Shown here piece after piece: positions 1-8,077 of a stretch of 46,140 nt of DNA (the first letter of the stretch is position 1; the number at the start of each line of letters is the position of its first letter). The DNA is from an uncultured Lentisphaeria bacterium. Its GTDB lineage: Bacteria > Verrucomicrobiota > Lentisphaeria > Victivallales > Victivallaceae. The notes beneath the pieces were generated by a model. That model had not been told where the DNA came from. It worked only from the letters and a program-made list of their open reading frames with translations, and did not search any database. The stretch lies in the NCBI GenBank assembly GCA_937888615.1, contig CALABZ010000046.1, positions 1 to 46,140 of the forward strand. The letters are read 5' to 3'. Both the position numbers and the translations under genes were made by a program.

Positions 1-772
1 GCGAACCCGAGGACAGGATCAGGATATTTCCCCGCAGCGGCACACCGAATACATACCGCGCCGAAATCAGGATGATCGTCAGTCCGACCATCCCCAGCAT
101 AAAATTGATCAGCGCCTTGGCGAACAGTACTTCGCCGGTCCGCATGGGGGTGATGAAAATAGCCTCGAAATTCCCCCGTTCGTATTCGCGCGCCATCACC
201 AGCGAAGTCAACAGCGCCCCAATCATCGTCATCACCATCACCACCACGCCCGGCAACAGGTAGTAACGGCTGTTGTTGGAATCGTTGAACCACATCCGCG
301 ACTGAATCCGGATTCCGCTGCTGTCACCGGCGCCGCCAATGCCCGCCACCACACCCTGCACATAATTCTCGACCATTCGGGCTCGAACGATATTTGGGGT
401 GGTCACCACCAGATACATGGTCAGATCACCTTCTTTCAGGTGGCGCGCGTAGTCCTGCGGCAAATAGAGACAGGCCTCGCAGCGGTGGGCGATCAACGCC
501 CGTTTCGCCGCGTCCGTACTATGAAAAACACCCTCGAAACGAAAATAACGCGACCCTTTGAAACGTCCCAGCAGGTCATTGATCGCAGTGGAATTCTCGT
601 GCGTCACCACCCCCAGTTTGATATCCTTGATATCCATTGAGATGCCATAACCGAAAATCACGATCATCACGATCGGCAGGATCAATCCGATGGTCAGGCT
701 GAGTTTGTCCCGCAGCAGTTGCCGGGTTTCTTTCAGGATCAGGATTCGGATCCGGCGCAGTTCAGCGTTCAT
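1..772 (-). CDS. ABC-2 type efflux permease, YbhS-like (3' end outside window)
   Basis: This is an inner-membrane permease of an ABC-2 exporter. The reading frame is open from the ATG at 770-772 to the window edge, about 257 codons. It starts MNAELRRIRILILKE, has a hydrophobic segment at about residues 25-45, then a long extracytoplasmic stretch, then more membrane segments from about residue 165. That order is typical of ABC-2 permeases of drug or multi-subunit efflux systems. Its start overlaps the end of the upstream ATPase gene by 11 nt, so the two are translationally coupled. With the membrane-fusion protein and the double ATPase upstream, this reproduces the ybhG-ybhF-ybhS order of Enterobacteria; a second permease (ybhR) would be expected just beyond the window. 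Substrate unknown. Confidence 0.85.
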   Translation of the reverse strand, partial: MNAELRRIRILILKETRQLLRDKLSLTIGLILPIVMIVIFGYGISMDIKDIKLGVVTHENSTAINDLLGRFKGSRYFRFEGVFHSTDAAKRALIAHRCEACLYLPQDYARHLKEGDLTMYLVVTTPNIVRARMVENYVQGVVAGIGGAGDSSGIRIQSRMWFNDSNNSRYYLLPGVVVMVMTMIGALLTSLVMAREYERGNFEAIFITPMRTGEVLFAKALINFMLGMVGLTIILISARYVFGVPLRGNILILSSGS

Positions 773-2471
773 TTTCGAGGTTCCTCCGGATAATGGACAG
801 AAACGCTTCTTCCAGCGTGGCGTCTTCGTCGCCGCTCATGGCGCGGATTTCGCCGGCACTGCCAGTGGCCAGGTTCCGGCCGTCGGCCATGATGATCATG
901 CGGTCGCAGTATTCGGCTTCGTCAAGGAAATGAGTCGTGATGATGACGGTGGTGCCGCCGTCGGCCAGATCGGCGATCCGCCGCCAGAAATCGGTACGGG
1001 CCATCGGGTCGGCCCCCGAAGTGAGCTCGTCCAGGAAAAGGATTTCGGGTTCATGAAGCAAGGCGCAGGCCATACTCAGGCGTTGTTTGTAACCGCCCGG
1101 CAACAGTCCGGTACGGGTTTCCCGGTAACGAAACAGCTCGAAACTGTCCAGCGCCCAGTCGATCCGCTCCCGGAGCCGTTGTCCGGTCAGCCCGTAGGCC
1201 CCGCCGAAAAATGACAAATTGTCAAGGATCGACAAATCCGTGTACAGGGAAAACTTCTGTGCCACGAACCCCAGCTTCCGGCGGGCGGTTTCCGGCGCAT
1301 AACGCAAGTTCACGCCCGCCACTTCCAGTGTCCCCGCGTCCGCGCCAGACAGTCCGCAGAGCATGCGGAACGTCGTACTTTTGCCAGCCCCGTTGGCCCC
1401 CAGCAAGCCGAATATCTCGCCCTCGCGGACCTCGAAACTGATGTGGTCCACCGCGGTGAAACTGCCGAATTTCTTCACCAGTCCCTCGACTTTGACCTTG
1501 ACCGGTTTACGGGAAAAATCCACAGGCGCAATATCCTCCGCAACCGCCGGAGTCGCGGCACTTCGCGCTCCTTCCTGTTTCAAATCCCCGACCAGAAGCC
1601 GGAGAAAACCGTCTTCGAAGCGCGGTTCCACTGCTCTGTCCGGTTCCTTGCCGGAAGCGAGACAACGGATTTTCCGCCCATCGATGGATGCGGTGACAAT
1701 GCCGGGAGAGTCGTTCAAACGCCTCTGCAGGACACGCGCCCGAACGCCATCCGGAACCTTCTCGACGAATACCCTGCCGCGGGCCGTTTCCGCAATTTTC
1801 GACGGTGGCCCGTCCTCCAGCAACCGCCCCCGGTAAAGAATCATGGTGCGGTCACAATATTTCGATTCATCCATGTAGGAGGTGCTGACCAGCGCGGTCA
1901 TGTTCTCCTTTTTGACATTTTCCGCAAGAATCGACCACAGTTCGCGGCGCGAAAGCACATCCACCCCCACCGTCGGTTCATCCAGCAGCAACAGCGGCGG
2001 GCGGGACAGCAGTACGCTGATCAGGGCAAGTTTCTGCTTCATGCCCCCGGAAAGTTTGCCCGCCATGCGGTCGGTGAAACGGTCCAGCGCGGCCATTTTC
2101 AAAAGTTCCCGAATCCGCCCCGCCTTCTCGGAAAGCGGCACGCCGCAAAGCTCCGCGTAAAGGTCCATGTTTTCCATCACGGTCAGGTCTTCATACAGCC
2201 CGAATTTCTGGGGCATGTACCCGACCGAACGCTGAATGATCCGTCGTTTCCGGCGCGGATCCATGCCAAGCACTTCCAGTTCCCCGCCGTCCGGCAGGTA
2301 AAGCGCACACAGCACCCGTAGGAGAGTCGTCTTGCCCGCGCCGTCCGGCCCCATCAATCCGACCACAGCTCCACGCGGAATCTCGAATGACAGATCATGC
2401 AGTACCGGGCCGTCTTTGGCATCAAAGGTTTTACGGAGTCCCTGACATTTTATGACAAATTCACTGCTCAT
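762..2471 (-). CDS. ybhF: Double ATP-binding ABC transporter protein, YbhF-like
   Basis: This cytoplasmic ATPase carries two fused nucleotide-binding domains, 569 aa from ATG 2471, close to the size of YbhF. Domain 1 has Walker A GPDGAGKTT, signature LSGGMKQ and Walker B LLLLDEPTVG. Domain 2 has Walker A GANGAGKSTT, a divergent signature LLPGGYKQR, and LFLDELTSG in place of the usual DEPTSG. A non-canonical second signature is known in YbhF-type proteins, so it is probably not a defect. An in-frame TTG lies 15 nt upstream, but the ATG at 2471 gives the natural start MSSEFVIK. It overlaps the end of the membrane-fusion gene by 11 nt and the permease start by 11 nt. It should energise efflux through the permease at 1-772. 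Confidence 0.9.
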   Translation of the reverse strand: MSSEFVIKCQGLRKTFDAKDGPVLHDLSFEIPRGAVVGLMGPDGAGKTTLLRVLCALYLPDGGELEVLGMDPRRKRRIIQRSVGYMPQKFGLYEDLTVMENMDLYAELCGVPLSEKAGRIRELLKMAALDRFTDRMAGKLSGGMKQKLALISVLLSRPPLLLLDEPTVGVDVLSRRELWSILAENVKKENMTALVSTSYMDESKYCDRTMILYRGRLLEDGPPSKIAETARGRVFVEKVPDGVRARVLQRRLNDSPGIVTASIDGRKIRCLASGKEPDRAVEPRFEDGFLRLLVGDLKQEGARSAATPAVAEDIAPVDFSRKPVKVKVEGLVKKFGSFTAVDHISFEVREGEIFGLLGANGAGKSTTFRMLCGLSGADAGTLEVAGVNLRYAPETARRKLGFVAQKFSLYTDLSILDNLSFFGGAYGLTGQRLRERIDWALDSFELFRYRETRTGLLPGGYKQRLSMACALLHEPEILFLDELTSGADPMARTDFWRRIADLADGGTTVIITTHFLDEAEYCDRMIIMADGRNLATGSAGEIRAMSGDEDATLEEAFLSIIRRNLENER

Positions 2472-3465
2472 GCTTCGTCTTGTCAAAGGTTACGGTTACC
2501 GGGGCGCCCAGCTTCAACCGTCCTTCAGGGTCCCGGACGAAAACACGCACTTCATAAACCAGCGCACTGCGCAGTTCCACGGTTTCCACCGTTTTCGGCG
2601 TAAACTCGGCATTCGGCGCGATGAACCCGATCCAACCCTCGAACTCGCGCGGCGGCGAACCGTCGGCCCGAATCCGGGCCTGATCCCCGGGTTTCAACGC
2701 GGTCAGCATCGATTCGGGAATATAGGTGCGAACCCATTTGGGATCGGTTCTGGCAATCGTCAGCACCGGAGCCTGCGGGGAAGCCATTTCGCCCGGCTCC
2801 AGCAGACGGTTGCGAACGATTCCGGAAACCGGCGACTTCAAGCTCGCGTCTTTCAAACGCTGTTCCTGAATCGCCAGATCCACTTCGCGCTGTTGGAGTT
2901 CAGCGGCGGCCGCCGCGATATCTTCCTTGCGTGTGCCGGCCAGCAGGGAGTCAAGCTGGCGCCGGGAAGCATTCAATGCCGCCAGGTTCACCAGATATTT
3001 GGCCTGGGCATTGTCGGCGATCCGCTGCGCCACCGAATTGGTTTTTGCCAGCGATTCCTGACGGTAATAATCCTTGCCGGTGGCCTCCAGCGCCGCCTGG
3101 GCCGCCGTCACCGCCGAACGGGCGATATCGATATCTTCCTGGCGCGGCCCGTTTTTAGCCTTCAAATATTTCTGACGGGCGTTTTCCACCGCGGCCTTTG
3201 CAGCGTCGATCGAATTACGGATGCGGACCGTCTCCAGCGTTGCCAGCAAATCGCCCTCCCGGACGACGTCGCCCTCCTCCACCTTGACCTCAGCGATACG
3301 TTCGGACGGGATAAATGCCACATCGACCTGACGGTCATCAATGTTTCCGTACAGGACGATATCCTTATTCGCGGGCGGGAAAATCACCTCCCGATATTCA
3401 AACACGACAATGCCGCCTGCCAGCAATACCACGACCGCCGCGACAATAATCCATTTCAGTTTCAT
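2461..3465 (-). CDS. ybhG: HlyD/EmrA-type membrane fusion protein, YbhG-like
   Basis: This is the periplasmic adaptor of the ABC exporter encoded downstream, 334 aa. One N-terminal membrane anchor spans about residues 5-23 (WIIVAAVVVLLAGGIVVF). A biotinyl-lipoyl-like half follows (VKVEEGDVVREGDLLATLE), then a long Ala/Gln/Leu-rich coiled-coil hairpin at about residues 85-210, the second lipoyl half (LKSPVSGIVRNRLLEPGE) and a beta-barrel part ending in VTVTFDKTKHEQ. A good ribosome site (GGAG) precedes the ATG. It is the first gene of the visible operon; the nearest upstream gene (aat) is divergent, with 117 bp between the two starts. Assignment to the YbhG branch rests on size and on the neighbouring double ATPase. 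Confidence 0.88.
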   Translation of the reverse strand: MKLKWIIVAAVVVLLAGGIVVFEYREVIFPPANKDIVLYGNIDDRQVDVAFIPSERIAEVKVEEGDVVREGDLLATLETVRIRNSIDAAKAAVENARQKYLKAKNGPRQEDIDIARSAVTAAQAALEATGKDYYRQESLAKTNSVAQRIADNAQAKYLVNLAALNASRRQLDSLLAGTRKEDIAAAAAELQQREVDLAIQEQRLKDASLKSPVSGIVRNRLLEPGEMASPQAPVLTIARTDPKWVRTYIPESMLTALKPGDQARIRADGSPPREFEGWIGFIAPNAEFTPKTVETVELRSALVYEVRVFVRDPEGRLKLGAPVTVTFDKTKHEQ

Positions 3466-3582
3466 GGTTTCTCCACCGGTGAATTTCTGCGATATGTTAA
3501 TCTATTACTTGCCGGGTTAAAATTCAAACTCTTGTTGAATTTTTATCCGGACGTGGTATTGTTATCGAAAAAACGATGTGAT

Positions 3583-4224
3583 ATGCTGAATATTCCGAAT
3601 ATCTTTCCTCCGGTGACCCAGGCTGACGCCGAGGGATTTCTCTGCTACAGCCGGGAAATCAACCCTACGCTGATTCTGGCGGCCTATCAACACGGTATTT
3701 TCCCGTGGCCACAGGACCGGAAATACGTGTTGTGGTTCTCGCCGTCGCGCCGTTGTATTTTCGACTTTGCCCGCCTCCACGTGCCGAAATCCACCGTCCG
3801 CGAGTTCCGCCGCGCCGGGTTCACGCTGTCCGTAAATCAGCATTTCGAAAAAGTCGTCCGCCATTGCGCCACGGTCCCGCGACAGGACAACGGCACCTGG
3901 ATCACCCCGAAACTGATACACGCCTATACCGAAACGTTCAAACTCGGTTACGCCATGTCTTTCGAAACATTGGACCCGGACGGCAAGTTGGTCGGCGGCA
4001 TGTACGGCATTCGAATCGGGGCGTTTTTCGCCGGAGAAAGCATGTTCCGCCTCTGCACCGGCGCTTCGAAATTCGCCTTGCTCAAAGGAATCGAGTATCT
4101 GGCCGCTCATCATGGAACCACCTGGCTGGATGCCCAGGTCAGCAATCCATTTCTGAACACATTGGGGGCATTTGAAATTTCCCGCGATGAATACCTGAAA
4201 AGACTGGACAGCGCCCTTCACTGA
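3583..4224 (+). CDS. aat: Leucyl/phenylalanyl-tRNA-protein transferase
   Basis: This enzyme transfers Leu or Phe from aminoacyl-tRNA to proteins with N-terminal Lys or Arg, marking them for ClpS/ClpAP degradation. It has 213 aa from the ATG at 3583, slightly shorter than the E. coli enzyme. Family hallmarks are HGIFPWP near residue 35, WFSPSRRC near 50, GGMYGIRIGAFFAGESMF near 140-157, and the Asp/Gln pair in WLDAQVSNP near 185. The frame stays open far upstream of 3583, but that part is antisense to the membrane-fusion gene and unrelated to the family, so it is excluded. No strong Shine-Dalgarno sequence is visible. It stands alone on the plus strand between two minus-strand operons and converges with the TrpF-like gene. 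Confidence 0.93.
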   Translation: MLNIPNIFPPVTQADAEGFLCYSREINPTLILAAYQHGIFPWPQDRKYVLWFSPSRRCIFDFARLHVPKSTVREFRRAGFTLSVNQHFEKVVRHCATVPRQDNGTWITPKLIHAYTETFKLGYAMSFETLDPDGKLVGGMYGIRIGAFFAGESMFRLCTGASKFALLKGIEYLAAHHGTTWLDAQVSNPFLNTLGAFEISRDEYLKRLDSALH

Positions 4225-4231
4225 ACGGCAA

Positions 4232-4900
4232 TCAGACACCGGCGGTAATCGCGGCACTGCGTGCGCCGTCGACAAATTCCCGGCATCCTTTGACATCAAG
4301 TTCGCTATTTTCCCGAAGGATTTCACCGTCGGCTTCGATCCCGTAAGGCTTGACGCTTGCGATCCCGACCGCAACATTTTCCCGGCAGATGCCGCCGGTC
4401 AGGTAACAGGGGATCGGAATCTGCCGAAGCACCGCCGCCGCTCCGTCCCAGTTGGGATATCCGGCCTGCGAAACAGCCGAGTCCGGTTCCGGATAAGTGC
4501 AGTTCAGCGACACCGCGTCGATGGCCGAATAAATCGGGTCCAGCAATTGCAGCGGACGATTTACGGCTTCCAGATGGCAGGTCAGGATGATTTTCGCATA
4601 ATGCGGCAGTTTGTCGCGCAGTTTCAGCACTTCGTCAGGCGTCCAGCAATGAAGATTGACTGTATAAATTCCACTCCGTTTAATCAAGTCCAGGACTTCG
4701 GCATTGTCCGAGAGATGGGTTTCGAGCACCGGAGTAATCCCCGGCGGCATCAGGTGCACAAGCCGCGCCGCCGTACTCGGCAGGATGAACAGCGAGGAAC
4801 GAAAAAGTTGTCCCACAAAAATTCCGATCTCATCGGCGCCGCTTCGGACAATGGCTCCCAATTCGTTTTCGGATAGAAGTCCGTTTATCTTGATTCTCAT
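4232..4900 (-). CDS. TrpF-like (phosphoribosylanthranilate isomerase fold) protein lacking catalytic residues
   Basis: 222 aa. The fold follows TrpF along its whole length: MRIKINGLLSENELGAIVRS matches the N-terminal beta1/alpha1 of TrpF, SGADEIGIFVG matches beta2, and LTGGICRENV matches the phosphate-binding SGGLNPENV loop. The catalytic base Cys of TrpF (KICG) is Asn here (KING, residue 6), and the catalytic acid Asp (LLD) is Asn at about residue 133 (SLNC). The protein therefore probably does not do the Amadori isomerisation of tryptophan synthesis. The ATG at 4900 forms an ATGA overlap with the coaX stop and is preferred; another in-frame ATG lies at 4918. It is last in the manC-coaX train and no trp gene is nearby. 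Function unknown. Confidence 0.75.
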   Translation of the reverse strand: MRIKINGLLSENELGAIVRSGADEIGIFVGQLFRSSLFILPSTAARLVHLMPPGITPVLETHLSDNAEVLDLIKRSGIYTVNLHCWTPDEVLKLRDKLPHYAKIILTCHLEAVNRPLQLLDPIYSAIDAVSLNCTYPEPDSAVSQAGYPNWDGAAAVLRQIPIPCYLTGGICRENVAVGIASVKPYGIEADGEILRENSELDVKGCREFVDGARSAAITAGV

Positions 4901-5604
4901 ATATGATTCAATTCCCATGATTTGACAATTCCGCGCAGGGTAAACTCGGCCCCGCCGTCCACAAGCTCCGCAATCGCCCTGCAGAAAAACCCGGCATCCC
5001 CGCCGGTTCCGTAAGCCGCCATTTCTTTCCCGGCAAACATTTTTTGCGCATGAGCGATCATTTCGCGGGCGATGCCGACGGCACCGCCGTCAACCCCCAG
5101 CCGAATGGCATCCGCGGTATTCAACCCGACCGGCGGCGGCGGCTCGTCGCAGATCGGGATCAACGGCAACTGCGCCGTGTAACTGTTCAGCGAACGCCGC
5201 AACAACATTCTTCCCGGCGCGATCGCCCCTCCGAAAAAGCGTTTGCGTTCATCCACCACTTCCATCGTAATGGCAGTCCCGAAGTCGAGGCAGAGCGCCG
5301 GGTGCGGCCCGGCGAGTTCCGCCAGGCGAACCGCATTGGCCAGACGATCGGCCCCAATCGTAGTCATATCCACCGCCGAAGTATCCAATCCGGTATTCAT
5401 CTCCGGCCCAATCCAGAAAATCGCCATCTCCGACAGTTTCCGGCGCACCTCCGGCACCACCGAGGCGGCGGCTACCGGAACGTCGCGAGGGATCATATCC
5501 GCGTTCAATTCGGCCGTCCGGCAACTCCGCAACCCGGAGAAATGACCGTCCGCCCAGTACGCGGCCTGGGTGTTAGTGTTGCCGATATTCATCACAAAAA
5601 GCAT
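4897..5604 (-). CDS. coaX: Type III pantothenate kinase (CoaX), with altered first motif
   Basis: The family phosphorylates pantothenate in the first step of CoA synthesis. This protein has 235 aa, a little short for the family. It keeps the ASKHA-fold motifs: GADRLANA (catalytic Asp at residue 86), CLDFGTAIT (Asp 107), FGGAIAPG, SYTAQLP, VGLNTADAI and TGGDA. In the first phosphate/metal motif the near-invariant Asp of D-x-GNT is Asn (MNIGNTNT, residue 6), and the codon is clearly AAT. The protein may be less active or have a changed metal requirement. It starts 8 nt after the manC stop and shares an ATGA overlap with the TrpF-like gene. Confidence 0.83.
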   Translation of the reverse strand: MLFVMNIGNTNTQAAYWADGHFSGLRSCRTAELNADMIPRDVPVAAASVVPEVRRKLSEMAIFWIGPEMNTGLDTSAVDMTTIGADRLANAVRLAELAGPHPALCLDFGTAITMEVVDERKRFFGGAIAPGRMLLRRSLNSYTAQLPLIPICDEPPPPVGLNTADAIRLGVDGGAVGIAREMIAHAQKMFAGKEMAAYGTGGDAGFFCRAIAELVDGGAEFTLRGIVKSWELNHI

Positions 5605-5612
5605 TGGCGGCC

Positions 5613-6716
5613 TCAGATAAAACTCCCCAGGTCGGGGTCGGCCGCGATCTTGTTTACCAGTTCCTTGATACGCTGGGCCGAAGATGTCTTGCAGATCAGC
5701 GTGGCATCCTCGGTGTGAACGATAATCATATTGTCGATATCAACCGCGGCGATCAGATGGTTCGAATCGCCGACAATAATCGAATCGTGAACGCCGATGC
5801 CTTCATAAAGCCCGCGGATAGCATTGTTGTCACCATCCAGTTTCATCTGGTTGCGCAATGAAGTCCAACTGCCAACATCATCCCAGTCAAATGTGGATTC
5901 AGCCACCAGTACATCCGCGGCGGCAAGCTTCTCCATTACCGCATAATCGATGGAAATCCGGTCGCATTTGCCGTATTCTTCCAGCATGGTGTCGTTCAGG
6001 GTTCCGTTCTGCCGGGCGCGGCACACGGTGTCGGCCATCGCCGCCAGCGCGGGCGCGTGACGGCGAAATGCCGCCATGATGGTACCCACCGACCAGACAA
6101 AAATACCGCTGTTCCAGCGGTATGTTCCGTCGGCCAGCATCCGCTCCACGGTTTCGGCGTCGGGCTTTTCCCGAAAACCTTCGCTCCGGCGGAAAACAGT
6201 CGAACAAGGCGCGGAAACGGGTTCCCCGCATTTGATGTATCCGTAGCCGGTACTCGAATAAGCGGGAGTAACTCCGATCGTAATAATCTTGCCGCTTTCC
6301 CGGGCCATTTCACCGGCATCGGACAGAACCCGGCGCATCGCTGCGCTGTCGCGGATCACCTGGTCGCTGGGCAGGACAAACATAACCGCGTTATCATCGT
6401 CATCCGACTCTGCCCGCACCAGCCCGACCGCCAGAGCAACGCACGGCGCGGTATCGCGTCCGAACGGTTCGCCAATGATATTATCCGGGGGTAACTGCGG
6501 CATCAACGAGCGCATCGGCCCCATGTAGTCCTGATTGGTGATGATCAAGGTATTTTCCTTGTCCACCAATGGATTCAGGCGTTCCACAGCCTGTTCGATC
6601 AGCGTCAGGTTGCCGATCAGCCTCAGCAATTGCTTGGGGCGGGATGTCCGGCTTTGAGGCCAGAAACGTTCCCCCCGTCCTCCGGCCATTACGACCGCAT
6701 AAAAATCGTTTTTCAT
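5613..6716 (-). CDS. manC: Mannose-1-phosphate guanylyltransferase
   Basis: This enzyme makes GDP-mannose from mannose-1-phosphate and GTP for glycans and exopolysaccharide. It has 367 aa and is the short form with only the nucleotidyltransferase domain, without the C-terminal mannose-6-phosphate isomerase domain of long ManC. The signature MAGGRGERFWPQSR followed by PKQ lies at residues 10-29. Other typical motifs are GEPFGRDTAP near 82, VLPSDQ near 114, EKPD near 175, WNSGIFVW near 191 and FDWDDVGSW near 278. The start codon is 14 nt from the pilC stop, which makes it part of the pilus gene train; possible links are glycosylation of secreted or pilus proteins or coregulated envelope work. 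Confidence 0.92.
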   Translation of the reverse strand: MKNDFYAVVMAGGRGERFWPQSRTSRPKQLLRLIGNLTLIEQAVERLNPLVDKENTLIITNQDYMGPMRSLMPQLPPDNIIGEPFGRDTAPCVALAVGLVRAESDDDDNAVMFVLPSDQVIRDSAAMRRVLSDAGEMARESGKIITIGVTPAYSSTGYGYIKCGEPVSAPCSTVFRRSEGFREKPDAETVERMLADGTYRWNSGIFVWSVGTIMAAFRRHAPALAAMADTVCRARQNGTLNDTMLEEYGKCDRISIDYAVMEKLAAADVLVAESTFDWDDVGSWTSLRNQMKLDGDNNAIRGLYEGIGVHDSIIVGDSNHLIAAVDIDNMIIVHTEDATLICKTSSAQRIKELVNKIAADPDLGSFI

Positions 6717-6730
6717 CGGCTCCCCATTTA

Positions 6731-8005
6731 TCAGCCGAGTTTTTCGATAATTTTGATCATGGGAGCGAACATACCGATAACGATCGTACCGACGATTACA
6801 GCCAAGCCGACGATCATCAACGGTTCGATCATGGAGGTCAACGCTCCCACCGCGTTATCGACTTCTTCCTCGTATGTTTCCGCCACTTTGGAAAGCATTT
6901 CCGGCAGCTTACCGGTTTCCTCGCCGACTTCGATCATACTGATCACCATCGCCGGGAAAATATTGGTGGCATTCAACGGGGCGGCGATGCCTTCCCCTTC
7001 CTTCACCGCGTCATGAACTTTCTGCACGGCGCTCGCCACTACTTCATTACCGGAGGTTTCCTTAACGATCAGCAACGCGTTCAGCACCGGCACACCGGAG
7101 GCCATCAGCGTACCGAGCGTCTGGGAGAAACGCGAAATCGCGGTTTTCGATATGATCGGTCCGAACAGCGGCATGTTGTAGTAAACCCAGTGGATTCCCC
7201 ACCTGCCGTAGTCGTTTTTCATCGCCAGTTTATACAAAATGATGATTACCGCAATTGCAATCAGCACCAGATAGATGCGGTGCTGCAAGATATCGCTGAC
7301 CTGCATGATGAACAGAGTAATGCCGGGCAACGGTTCGCCTTCCAACAGGTCATTGAAGGTCTTGGCGAAGTTCGGCACGATAAAGATCAGCAGACCGGCA
7401 GTAATCGTGAGGGCGATTACCAGCACAACCACCGGGTAAATCATCGCCGATTTGATTTTGCCGGCGATACGGGCGGCTTTTTCCAGGAACTGCGCCAGAC
7501 GGTTCAGGATTATTTCCATAGCCCCGGCGGCTTCACCGGCACGGACCATGTTCAAATAGAGCTTGTCAAACGATTTCGGGTTCTGGGCCAGCGCTTCGGA
7601 AAAGGTTGATCCCCCTTCCACCAGGTCAGCGGTTTCGCCCAGTACAATTTTATTGTTCGGGTCTTTGGTCTGGCGCTCCAGGGTCCGCAGGGAACGGATC
7701 AGCGGCAAACCGGCATCAAGCAAAATGGCCAACTGCCGGGTAAGAACCGTCAGTTCCTTACGTTTGATCACCTTCGGGCCAAACGAAAGGCTCATGATAT
7801 CCAAACCTCCGCCTTTCTTCTTCTTGCCGCCGCCGCTCTTTTTGGCGCTGGTTTTCTGCGGTTTATTCGCGGATTTAATGGAAGTGGGATAAAGATCTTG
7901 TTTTTTCAGATCGATTGCGGCCAACTCCTCGTTTACAGCGTCGATCTTGCCTTTTACTTCCTTGCCGGTTTTGCCGTTCATCGCGGTATAAATAAAACTA
8001 GGCAT
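6731..8005 (-). CDS. pilC: Type IV pilus / type II secretion inner-membrane platform protein (PilC/GspF)
   Basis: This polytopic platform protein couples the assembly ATPases to pilin subunits. It has 424 aa, normal for the family. A basic low-complexity linker (KKSGGGKKKKGGG) lies at about residues 56-68, and then two T2SSF domains start near ELTVLTRQLAILLDAGLPL and ISRFSQTLGTLMASGVPVL. Three membrane segments lie at about 180-200, 240-260 and near the C-terminus (PLMIVGLAVIVGTIVIGMF). A strong ribosome site (GGAGGTG) precedes the ATG. The gene is 72 nt downstream of pilT and 14 nt upstream of manC. Confidence 0.93.
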   Translation of the reverse strand: MPSFIYTAMNGKTGKEVKGKIDAVNEELAAIDLKKQDLYPTSIKSANKPQKTSAKKSGGGKKKKGGGLDIMSLSFGPKVIKRKELTVLTRQLAILLDAGLPLIRSLRTLERQTKDPNNKIVLGETADLVEGGSTFSEALAQNPKSFDKLYLNMVRAGEAAGAMEIILNRLAQFLEKAARIAGKIKSAMIYPVVVLVIALTITAGLLIFIVPNFAKTFNDLLEGEPLPGITLFIMQVSDILQHRIYLVLIAIAVIIILYKLAMKNDYGRWGIHWVYYNMPLFGPIISKTAISRFSQTLGTLMASGVPVLNALLIVKETSGNEVVASAVQKVHDAVKEGEGIAAPLNATNIFPAMVISMIEVGEETGKLPEMLSKVAETYEEEVDNAVGALTSMIEPLMIVGLAVIVGTIVIGMFAPMIKIIEKLG

Positions 8006-8077
8006 ACATCACCTCCGTCGGTATTTCACATAGCTCTTAATCAATATAATAACTCCGAATCAGCAATTTGCAAATAA

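Noticed and set aside
2452..3582. Upstream extension of the aat frame
   Set aside because: It would give a 590-aa protein, but the added part is antisense to the membrane-fusion gene and lacks similarity to any Aat; the ATG at 3583 fits the family start.
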